The notes under the pieces were generated by a model that did not search any database, had not been told where the DNA came from, and was given only the letters and a program-made list of their open reading frames with translations. Positions 5,738 through 11,902 of a stretch of 11,902 nucleotides of DNA are shown piece after piece. Each line of letters begins with the position of its first letter. The first letter of the stretch is position 1. Source of the stretch: Ruminococcaceae bacterium UBA6857 (GTDB lineage Bacteria; Bacillota; Clostridia; Oscillospirales; Acutalibacteraceae); NCBI GenBank assembly GCA_002451715.1, contig DKDD01000172.1, forward strand, positions 1 through 11,902, read 5' to 3'. The position numbers were made by a program, and so were the translations under genes.

Positions 5738-8700
5738 ATGAAAAAACACCTCGGAAAGAAAACACTCTCCATTTTTCTTGCCGTGTTGATGGTTCTTGCC
5801 GCAATTCCTCTTGCGGCTGTTCCGGCAACCGCGGCGGGAGGAACGCTTACCCAAAAGGGTTGGGCGATTATTTCAAGCAGCGGAGGACGAGTCGACACAA
5901 ACGCAGGAACTTTCAACGTTTGTAACGACGGAACAAAGGACGCTGTTTCTGTCGGATTTATCGACTTCGATATTTCCGGAATCAGCGGAACCGTTGACGC
6001 AAAGCTCAACATTTCCGGCAAAAACTCCGGAAACAGCAACTATAACGGCGAAGCGTTCCTTGAAATTTTCTCGATTGCGCCGGACAAAAGACCGAGTGTA
6101 AGCGGCGCAAAAAGCGACAATTTCAATGATATCTTCGGTTCAAGCGGCTGGCCGGCATATAACAGCTATACACACGCGAACAATGCCAAAAATACTCTTG
6201 GTATTAAAAATCAGCCTGCGCTTGCCGTTATGCGCTCAAAAGATATGGACAATAACCAGACCAAGGCATATTCTTTTGACATCAGCGAAGCGGTCAACAA
6301 CGCAAAAAGAGCAGGACAGAGCAAACTTTACCTTGCTTTCATTAACCCGAAATCATATAAGGGCAAACCCTCTTGGTCGGATATCAACGTTTTTTATAAC
6401 ACGGCGAATATTACCTATACTTCGGCAGGCTCGACAGAGGTTAATCATTCGGGCGCAACGCTTCTTTATACCGACAATAATACCAGAGGCGACGCAAACC
6501 ATCTTAATATTTGCAGTGACGGCGGAAGAGGAAACACCACTGCGGCATTTTTGAAATTTGATATCAGCGATATCCCGACTTCGGCAGCGTCCGTTTCGTT
6601 TTCAACAAGCGTTTGGTGTGCAGAAAAAGCAAATCAAAATGTTGTTGCGGATATTTTCAGTATAGATCCGACAAAGTGCATTAATACAAACGGCTGGCAG
6701 ACAACAGATCCTTATAATGCGGCTTTCGGAACAGGTACTACTCCGGACATCACAAAGGCAAAAAACTATTTCGGAGCAACAGACAGCATAGCGCAAATCG
6801 GAATTAAAAAAGACGGAATCACATCAACGGCAAAAACCGTTACATATGATATCACTTCTGCGGTTAGAGAAGCAAAGGCGGCGGGAAGAACCGAACTTTG
6901 CCTTATGATAATCAATCCGCAGTCATACAGCGGAAACGCGTCGGTCGGTTGGTCGGATATCAACATTGCTCCCGGCGCAACAAAACTCATTTACAGCACA
7001 AGCTCAAGTGCAAATGCTTACGGCAACTACAACAGCGGAAAGTATTATGTTAAGCTTGTTCTTAAAATTTTTGAAGATGGATATTGGAACAACGGAATCA
7101 ACAAAGCGTGGATAGGCTTTTATTATAAGACAAACAATGGAACCGGCGAAGAACAGCATGTTGATATGCCCGTTGCACCCGGAACTTTTGAGACTGCCGG
7201 CAATAAAACGCTTGAATATGTTCTTGACGGTTTCCCAACAAAAATTGAGACTGACTGCGGAGGAATTACAAACAGCAACTTTGCATGTCAGCCGCAACAG
7301 CTTTTTGTTGGTGCATATGCCGGAGATTATCACCTGATCAGTCAAGATGTTGAAACAGCATATCAGGAAAAGCGCGTTGCTCAAGGTCAGAAAACGCGTG
7401 TAAAAACATGGTGGTATAAAAACGATTCCACAATCAACTATCCCTATGCCACAACCTTTGACTGGAAAACGTCTCCTGCGGAAACCTTTGTTCCGAAAAC
7501 GGTCGGCAGTGCAAACACCGTTCCGGCAGCCGTTGTTGCAAAAGACCAGTACGGCGTTGTTATGGGAACGGAATACACAGCAACCATTGATAAGGTTAAA
7601 CAGGGCGGACTTGGCTCTTTCGGAGCAACGGGTGTTTCTGTTTCGCAGGCATATAAGAGCGATTTTACTGCTTATGTTGCCGAAAGTGCAAAGGTTGCAA
7701 ACACCGATTGGTTCAACGGAAAACTTACGGTTAATGTTGCCGACGCGAACAGCACTTATTCCGGCACAAACTCAAAGCTTTTCAAAATCGTTAACCAGAA
7801 AGAAGACGTTTCGATTGACGAAAACGGTGGAACGCTTTCAAGAGCAAACTACCGGTTCTATTACGGCTCTGCCCTCAATGCGGATATCAACCTTCCGCTC
7901 AACGAATCTAACGCTTTTCCGCCGACCGGCACAAGAGAGGGCTATACCCTTGACGGAATTTATAACGGTTCGATAAAAGTCAAGGACAATGACGTAATTT
8001 ACAGCGACGCAAGCTATGCCGCAAAGTGGAACATTAATAAGTACACGGTAACATTCCTTGACGCAACCGGAAAAACAATCAGAACCGAAACTGTCGATTA
8101 CGGAAAAGGCGCAACGGCACCGTTGACTCCGACAAAGGCTTATGACGATGAGAACCATTATGTTTTTGCAAATTGGGATACCGATTTTACGAATGTAAAG
8201 AGCGATCTTACCGTTTCGCCGGTATACACGACCGTTAAGCATAACCTTGTTCGCGACGAGAAAAACGACACCGCGGCAAAATGCGAAAACGATGCAATCT
8301 GGGCTTATAAATGTACCGGCTGTGCTTACACCACAAAGGTAACGCAGGAAAACACCGCTCCCGGACACACATGGAAAGAAAATATTCGAATCCCTGCCGA
8401 TTGTGAAAACGACGGAAAAGTTGTTTCAACATGTTCGGTTTGCGGCACTGAAAAAACGGAAGTTCTCGCCGCACTCGGTCATGATTATAAGGAAACCGTT
8501 ATCAGAGAAGCAACCTGCACCGTTGACGGACTTAAAAAGTATATCTGCTCTCATGAGGGCTGCAACGCAACCGACCCGACCAACGGCGGCGATGAGGGCG
8601 TTGTGATCTCTGCTCCCGGCACGCACGATTTCGGCGAATGGGAAACTGTTGAAACCCCGAAATGCGGAAAAGCCGGATTGAAGAGAGCAAAATGTAACCG

Positions 8701-11488
8701 CGAAAACTGCGAATACCATAACGAATATTACACCGAAGCGATTGCTGCGCTTGAACACGATTTCAGCGGCGACACGCTTACAAAGGAATCAACCTGCACC
8801 AAGGCCGGCTATACATATAAAGAATGTAAAAACGGCTGCGGCGCCACCAAAAAAGTTGCAGATCTTCCGCTTGCCGACCATACTCTCGGTGAATGGACAA
8901 CAGACGTTAAGCCCACCTGTGTTCAGAAAGGTTCAAAGGTTCAAATTTGCTCTGTTTGCAAACAGGGGTTAAACCGCACCGAAGTTCCCGCACTCGGTCA
9001 TGATTATCAAAATTACACCGAAGTTTCGCCTGCAACCTGCACCGAACCCGCAAAAGAAAAGGGTACCTGCTCACGTTGCGACGCAACCGAAACAAGAAAC
9101 ATCCCCGGCAGCACTGCGCTCGGCCACGACTGTCCGGAGGACGGATATGTCTATAACAACGACGCAAAGTGTGAAATTGACGGAACCGAAAGCAGCAATT
9201 GCACACGCTGTGATTACAAGGCAACAAGAACGAAGGCCGGCACGGCTCTCGGTCACCTTTTCACAACCTATATTTATAACGGCGACGCAACCTGCCTTGC
9301 CGACGGAACAAAAACCGCACAGTGTGACCGTCACTGCGGAGCAACCGATACCGTTGCCGCCGAAGGCACAAAGAAAGAGCACAACGTTGAAAATTATGAA
9401 TTTAACGACGATGCGACCTGCCTTGCCGACGGAACAAAGAGCGGTGTTTGCTCAATGTGCAAAGAGACAATAACGATTACCGCACTCGGAACGAAAAAGG
9501 CACATTCTTTCACAAATTATACTCACAACACCGATGCAACCTGCCTTGAACCCGCAACCGAAATTGCATACTGCGACAATGACTGCGGCACAAGCGACAT
9601 CAGAAACGTCGGAACAAGAGGAGCACACATTTATCCCGATCCCGTAACCGAAGCCGATAAATACACGCCGAACAACGATTCAACCTGCAAACAGCGCGGA
9701 ACAATGAGTGCATATTGCACCGTTTGCCACCTTGCAAAGAAAACCGTTGAAGACCCGAATTCAAAACTTGCCCACCGCATTCTTAACTGGATTTCGGACG
9801 GAAACGCAACCTGCACCGAAGACGGAACAAAGCACGGCACCTGTGCTTACTGCGGCGAATATTCCGAAAAGGACGTTGCAGACGTCGGCTCCGCTCTCGG
9901 CCACTGGTTCAGAGATTATAAGTTTGTTGAAAACAGCGCAACCTGCACCAAAGACGGAATAAGAACGGCCGTTTGCGAACGCGAAGGTTGCGATGAAACC
10001 AAAACAATTAACGCTGTCGGTTCTGCTCTCGGTCATGATTGGAGCGATTGGAAGCTCACCGGCGAAGACGCAAACTGCACAAACGGCGGAACACTTGAAA
10101 GACACTGCCTTCGTGACGGCTGTGTTGACACCGAAACCGGCAAACCCGCAGAAGAAACCAAAACAGTCGGCGCACTCGGTCACAACTTTAAGTGGGTAAT
10201 GACCGAAAGCAGCGAAAACGATTGCACGGTCGGCGGCGAAAAAGTCAAAGTCTGCACCGTTTGCGATTATGTTGACGAAAGTTCAAGAGTAACTCTTCCT
10301 GGTTCGGCACACAACTTTGCCGTTACGGAATATGTTGCACCGACCTGCACCGCCGAAGGAAAGCGCGTTGTTTCCTGCACCGTTTGCGGAAAGGTTTACA
10401 GCAGCGAAACACTTGAAAAAACCGGACACCTCAACTATTCGCTTGATGAAAGCAGCGTAATCAAAGCCACCTGCAAAGATGAGGGCTACACGGGCGATTA
10501 CACCTGCGACGTTTGCGGCGAAGTTGTTGTTGCCGGCACTGCAACGGAAAGAACGACCGAACACGTTTTCTCGGAATACGCAATAATCAAACAGGCAACC
10601 TGCACCGAAAATGCAACCGAAGAATCGTTCTGCTCGGTTTGCGGCGAAGTTAAAAACGACCGCGAAGTTCCCGGTTCGGCACTCGGTCACAGCTTTACGA
10701 ATTACGTTTCGGACGGAAACGCAACCTGCACCGGAATTGAAACGCTCACCGCTGTCTGCGACCGCGACGGTTGCGAAGTAACCGACACCGTCAAGAAGTA
10801 CGGTTCTGCGCTCGGCCACGATTGGAGCGACTGGTCAACGGTCAAAGCGGCGACCTGCACGGAATCCGGCCTTTCCGAAAGACACTGCAAACGTGACGGC
10901 TGCGGCGTAAAGGTTGAAAAAGAACTTCGAAAGCTCAGCCACAAGGAAAGCGCATGGATTGTTGACAAAGAAGCAACTTGCACCGAAGAGGGACACAGAT
11001 ATAAACAGTGCACTGCCGGTTGCGGATACATCTTTGCCGAAGAGACAATTGCAAAGAAAGATCATACCTATGTTGTTAGCGAAAGCACTGCAACCTGCAT
11101 TGACGACGGATATTCGACTTATACCTGTACGTCTTGCGGTACGCAGAAAAAAGGCGAAGTTGTTCACGCTCTCGGCCATGAATACGGTGAGTGGGTGATC
11201 ACAAAATCGGCAACCTGCAAGCGCCGCGGCGAAAAGACAATCAAGTGTGAACGTTGCGGAATCACTCTTGCAACCGAAGTTATTGAAAAGACACCGCACG
11301 TTGATGCAGACGGCGACGGACTTTGCGATGACTGCGGAGCAGAAACCGGAAACATTCCTGCCGGTAACTGCGGCTGCATTTGCCACAAGACGCATTGGTT
11401 CATGAGAATCCTTTATGCAATTTGCCGCTTCTTCTGGAAGATATTCGGACTCAGAAGCACTTGCCCGTGCGGAGCAAAACATTATTAA
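5738..11488 (+). CDS. Giant secreted modular surface protein: DNRLRE-like, InlB-type and ~24 His/Cys repeats
   Basis: A protein of 1,916 residues. I start it at the ATG at 5738-5740 because GGAGG lies 7 nt upstream and a perfect signal peptide follows (MKKHLGKK, hydrophobic core, cleavage near ATAA, residue 33). Modules: two tandem DNRLRE/CBM96-like beta domains (about 35-230 and 231-424), both with a FDIS/FDFDIS strand, a YxFDIS/YDITSAV strand and an NP(K/Q)SY..SDIN ending; an unassigned region (425-690); two InlB/Flg_new-type beta-grasp repeats (about 690-765 and 766-833; GTREGYTLDG..YAAKWN); 24 His/Cys repeats (835-1853) and a partial one; and a Cys-flanked hydrophobic tail (1877-1916). 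There is no catalytic domain and no LPXTG. It is likely an adhesin or wall-associated scaffold exposed to the host or to plant fibre. It lies alone between a promoter at 5650 and a terminator at 11502, and shares only export with the EEP gene upstream. Confidence 0.9.
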   Translation: MKKHLGKKTLSIFLAVLMVLAAIPLAAVPATAAGGTLTQKGWAIISSSGGRVDTNAGTFNVCNDGTKDAVSVGFIDFDISGISGTVDAKLNISGKNSGNSNYNGEAFLEIFSIAPDKRPSVSGAKSDNFNDIFGSSGWPAYNSYTHANNAKNTLGIKNQPALAVMRSKDMDNNQTKAYSFDISEAVNNAKRAGQSKLYLAFINPKSYKGKPSWSDINVFYNTANITYTSAGSTEVNHSGATLLYTDNNTRGDANHLNICSDGGRGNTTAAFLKFDISDIPTSAASVSFSTSVWCAEKANQNVVADIFSIDPTKCINTNGWQTTDPYNAAFGTGTTPDITKAKNYFGATDSIAQIGIKKDGITSTAKTVTYDITSAVREAKAAGRTELCLMIINPQSYSGNASVGWSDINIAPGATKLIYSTSSSANAYGNYNSGKYYVKLVLKIFEDGYWNNGINKAWIGFYYKTNNGTGEEQHVDMPVAPGTFETAGNKTLEYVLDGFPTKIETDCGGITNSNFACQPQQLFVGAYAGDYHLISQDVETAYQEKRVAQGQKTRVKTWWYKNDSTINYPYATTFDWKTSPAETFVPKTVGSANTVPAAVVAKDQYGVVMGTEYTATIDKVKQGGLGSFGATGVSVSQAYKSDFTAYVAESAKVANTDWFNGKLTVNVADANSTYSGTNSKLFKIVNQKEDVSIDENGGTLSRANYRFYYGSALNADINLPLNESNAFPPTGTREGYTLDGIYNGSIKVKDNDVIYSDASYAAKWNINKYTVTFLDATGKTIRTETVDYGKGATAPLTPTKAYDDENHYVFANWDTDFTNVKSDLTVSPVYTTVKHNLVRDEKNDTAAKCENDAIWAYKCTGCAYTTKVTQENTAPGHTWKENIRIPADCENDGKVVSTCSVCGTEKTEVLAALGHDYKETVIREATCTVDGLKKYICSHEGCNATDPTNGGDEGVVISAPGTHDFGEWETVETPKCGKAGLKRAKCNRENCEYHNEYYTEAIAALEHDFSGDTLTKESTCTKAGYTYKECKNGCGATKKVADLPLADHTLGEWTTDVKPTCVQKGSKVQICSVCKQGLNRTEVPALGHDYQNYTEVSPATCTEPAKEKGTCSRCDATETRNIPGSTALGHDCPEDGYVYNNDAKCEIDGTESSNCTRCDYKATRTKAGTALGHLFTTYIYNGDATCLADGTKTAQCDRHCGATDTVAAEGTKKEHNVENYEFNDDATCLADGTKSGVCSMCKETITITALGTKKAHSFTNYTHNTDATCLEPATEIAYCDNDCGTSDIRNVGTRGAHIYPDPVTEADKYTPNNDSTCKQRGTMSAYCTVCHLAKKTVEDPNSKLAHRILNWISDGNATCTEDGTKHGTCAYCGEYSEKDVADVGSALGHWFRDYKFVENSATCTKDGIRTAVCEREGCDETKTINAVGSALGHDWSDWKLTGEDANCTNGGTLERHCLRDGCVDTETGKPAEETKTVGALGHNFKWVMTESSENDCTVGGEKVKVCTVCDYVDESSRVTLPGSAHNFAVTEYVAPTCTAEGKRVVSCTVCGKVYSSETLEKTGHLNYSLDESSVIKATCKDEGYTGDYTCDVCGEVVVAGTATERTTEHVFSEYAIIKQATCTENATEESFCSVCGEVKNDREVPGSALGHSFTNYVSDGNATCTGIETLTAVCDRDGCEVTDTVKKYGSALGHDWSDWSTVKAATCTESGLSERHCKRDGCGVKVEKELRKLSHKESAWIVDKEATCTEEGHRYKQCTAGCGYIFAEETIAKKDHTYVVSESTATCIDDGYSTYTCTSCGTQKKGEVVHALGHEYGEWVITKSATCKRRGEKTIKCERCGITLATEVIEKTPHVDADGDGLCDDCGAETGNIPAGNCGCICHKTHWFMRILYAICRFFWKIFGLRSTCPCGAKHY
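5840..7009 (+). other. Two tandem DNRLRE/CBM96-like domains (coding segment)
   Basis: This is residues 35-424 of the giant protein. Both halves follow the same scheme: a first strand followed by NVCNDGT or NICSDGG and then VGFIDFDIS or AAFLKFDIS, EIFSIAP/DIFSIDP with a following Trp-containing loop, a YSFDISEAV or VTYDITSAV strand-helix, and LYLAFINPKSY or LCLMIINPQSY followed by WSDIN. The order and motifs fit the DNRLRE/CBM96 beta-sandwich as I know it, which is linked to carbohydrate or matrix binding. The two copies share clear but distant identity, so the duplication is old. The family name comes from recall. Confidence 0.65.
7805..8236 (+). other. Two InlB B-repeat-like (Flg_new) beta-grasp modules (coding segment)
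   Basis: Residues 690-833. Copy 1 has the hallmarks ENGGT, then PPTGTREGYTLDGIYNG and YAAKWN; copy 2 has YTVTFLDATGKTIRTETVDYGKGATAP and YVFANWDTDFTNVKSDLTVSPVY. These are typical of the Listeria-Bacteroides repeat in exported proteins, often serving as spacers near or within adhesins. Copy 1 is more degenerate at its start. Their position between the DNRLRE and unassigned domains and the His/Cys array suggests a hinge or stalk. Confidence 0.75.
8240..11296 (+). repeat. Array of 24 His/Cys protein repeats of ~38-49 residues
   Basis: Residues 835-1853. Each unit starts with His (often ALGH at the junction), then about 8-15 residues to an ATCT-like Cys, then 8-10 residues to a CxxC, CxxxC or CxxxxC pair, then a 10-20 residue linker. 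Units begin at residues 835, 877, 915, 963, 1007, 1048, 1088, 1130, 1173, 1215, 1256, 1297, 1346, 1389, 1433, 1482, 1525, 1564, 1609, 1651, 1694, 1735, 1776 and 1814. A truncated 25th (HVDADGDGLCDDCG) follows. One His and three Cys per unit could bind one metal ion or form disulfides. Similar ALGH/ATCT repeats occur in surface proteins of gut Clostridia; I know of no assigned function. Some units are near-identical at DNA level, a sign of recent exchange. Confidence 0.9.
11366..11485 (+). other. C-terminal Cys-flanked hydrophobic tail, possible non-LPXTG anchor
   Basis: Residues 1877-1916 of the giant protein: a CxCxCH cluster (C1878, C1880, C1882, H1883), a hydrophobic and aromatic helix (about 1887-1904, with basic Arg and Lys inside), then CPCGAKHY (C1909, C1911, H1915). 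The same Cys-helix-Cys layout ending in CGxxHY is, as far as I recall, shared by other long surface proteins of Oscillospiraceae. It does not match LPXTG, a GEVED-type tail or a dockerin. A surface-attachment role is inferred from its place at the very end of an exported protein. Confidence 0.55.
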
Positions 11489-11501
11489 TTGAATAAAGCG
11501 A

Positions 11502-11547
11502 AAGACCGTCGCATCGGGTTCTCCCATGCGGCGGCCTTTTCTGTTTG
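11502..11547 (+). terminator. Intrinsic terminator of the giant surface-protein gene
   Basis: Arms 11502-11514 and 11526-11538 form a 13-bp stem with one mismatch and one G-U pair; GGG/CCC can close the loop further. TTTT CTGTTT follows. It lies 13 nt after the stop codon. Confidence 0.85.
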
Positions 11548-11564
11548 AAAATATCTATTATGTA

Positions 11565-11599
11565 TTATCTCTTATCTGTTATCTGTTATCTGTTATCTG
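11565..11599. repeat. 7-bp tandem repeat, TTATCTG
   Basis: Four perfect copies of TTATCTG (11572-11599) preceded by one variant TTATCTC (11565-11571). It lies between the terminator of the giant gene and the REP-like palindromes, outside any gene. Copy number may vary by slippage. Confidence 0.9.
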
Positions 11600-11655
11600 A
11601 CTTCAAAAAACACTGGTTAACCTGAAATGCACAGCCTTTCAAATATGAGCCTATA

Positions 11656-11762
11656 GTAGGGGTCGGACCCGAGCCGACCCATTGGACATTTCTGTTTGCA
11701 CATCGTGAATTTATAAAAAATCGGTTCGGTTTAACTCGTAGGGGAGTCGCTTGGGGCTCCCG
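11656..11762. repeat. Two REP-like palindromic elements beginning GTAGGGG
   Basis: Unit 1: GTAGGGG at 11656, with stem GGGTCGG (11660-11666) and CCGACCC (11674-11680), a perfect 7 bp. Unit 2: GTAGGGG at 11738, with stem GGGAGTC (11742-11748) and GGCTCCC (11755-11761), 7 bp with one G-U. The shared 5' heptamer and the same geometry with different stem sequences suggest members of one dispersed intergenic family. The intervening 11681-11737 is unremarkable. Confidence 0.6.
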
Positions 11763-11902
11763 TGTGCCTAACTGTTCGCACTGCACAAATTCAATATCAG
11801 TTCTTCGCCGTCTTTCCCTTAGTCTATCTCCCTCGCACGCTCTGCCCTTAAAACAGCCGCTTCATTCGCTCCGCTGGGGCACTTTTGACGCTTGTCTCAA
11901 AA
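11763..11902. other. Right-edge stretch without a supported gene
   Basis: No reading frame with a ribosome site, no tRNA and no clear promoter is seen. The sequence is GC-richer than other spacers here, and a 6-bp inverted repeat (TTTTGA 11883-11888, TCAAAA 11897-11902) closes the window. It may be another part of the repeat family to its left, cut by the window edge; this is a guess. Confidence 0.3.

Noticed and set aside
8240..11296. CRISPR array or other DNA-level repeat array
   Set aside because: The repeats are diverged, of variable length, and lie in one continuous reading frame; they are protein repeats.
11297..11353. Dockerin or EF-hand module from the DADGDG motif near the C terminus of the giant protein
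   Set aside because: Only one such loop is present, it overlaps a CxxC pair, and the paired helix-loop of a dockerin is missing; it fits a truncated 25th His/Cys repeat better.
11586..11786. A minus-strand protein of 66 residues at the right edge
   Set aside because: It is a reading of the GTAGGGG palindromes and the tandem repeat, without a ribosome site; repeats of this kind often give false small proteins.

Overview
The window looks like a chromosomal segment of an anaerobic, Gram-positive Clostridia bacterium, probably an Oscillospiraceae/Ruminococcaceae-type gut or rumen organism. This is inferred from strong GGAGG-type ribosome binding sites, moderate GC, an acetate kinase, and a very long exported protein with InlB-like modules, two DNRLRE-like modules and Cys/His repeats ending in a CxCxCH...CxCGxxHY tail. 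I could not run a taxonomic search.

Left third, minus strand (1-2406). A three-gene operon is transcribed leftwards from a promoter at 2378-2406: an SGNH/GDSL hydrolase anchored by an N-terminal helix, a small membrane-anchored DUF4358-type protein that overlaps it by 4 bp, and an AlgI/DltB-like MBOAT O-acyltransferase cut by the left edge after 335 codons. Together they look like an O-acetylation (or other O-acylation) machine for an extracellular glycan or wall polymer: MBOAT would carry the acyl group across the membrane, SGNH would transfer or remove it outside, and the DUF4358 protein would be an uncharacterised partner.

Middle left, minus strand (2528-4002). Acetate kinase (ackA) stands alone with its own extended -10 promoter and two consecutive terminator hairpins. 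No pta lies beside it.

Intergenic block (4003-4422). This stretch is rich in RNA structure: an orphan minus-strand terminator upstream of ackA, and a compact plus-strand unit with a near-consensus promoter, two small hairpins and a terminator (about 4208-4325) that looks like a small RNA gene. It ends in a third promoter with a perfect 14-bp palindrome over its -10 box.

Right part, plus strand (4423-11488). First comes a secreted endonuclease/exonuclease/phosphatase (EEP) superfamily enzyme. It is followed by an unusually elaborate, nested terminator-like structure that shares an 18-bp block with the small-RNA terminator. Then comes a secreted protein of 1,916 residues: signal peptide, two tandem DNRLRE-like modules, an unassigned region, two InlB-type beta-grasp repeats, 24 full copies plus one partial copy of a ~42-residue His/Cys repeat, and a short Cys-flanked hydrophobic tail that may be a non-LPXTG surface anchor.

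Right edge (11548-11902). No gene is supported. The region holds a 7-bp tandem repeat and two REP-like palindromes that both begin GTAGGGG, followed by sequence that I suspect is also repetitive. The common thread of the window, apart from ackA, is the cell surface: polymer acylation, a secreted phosphoesterase and a giant surface protein.
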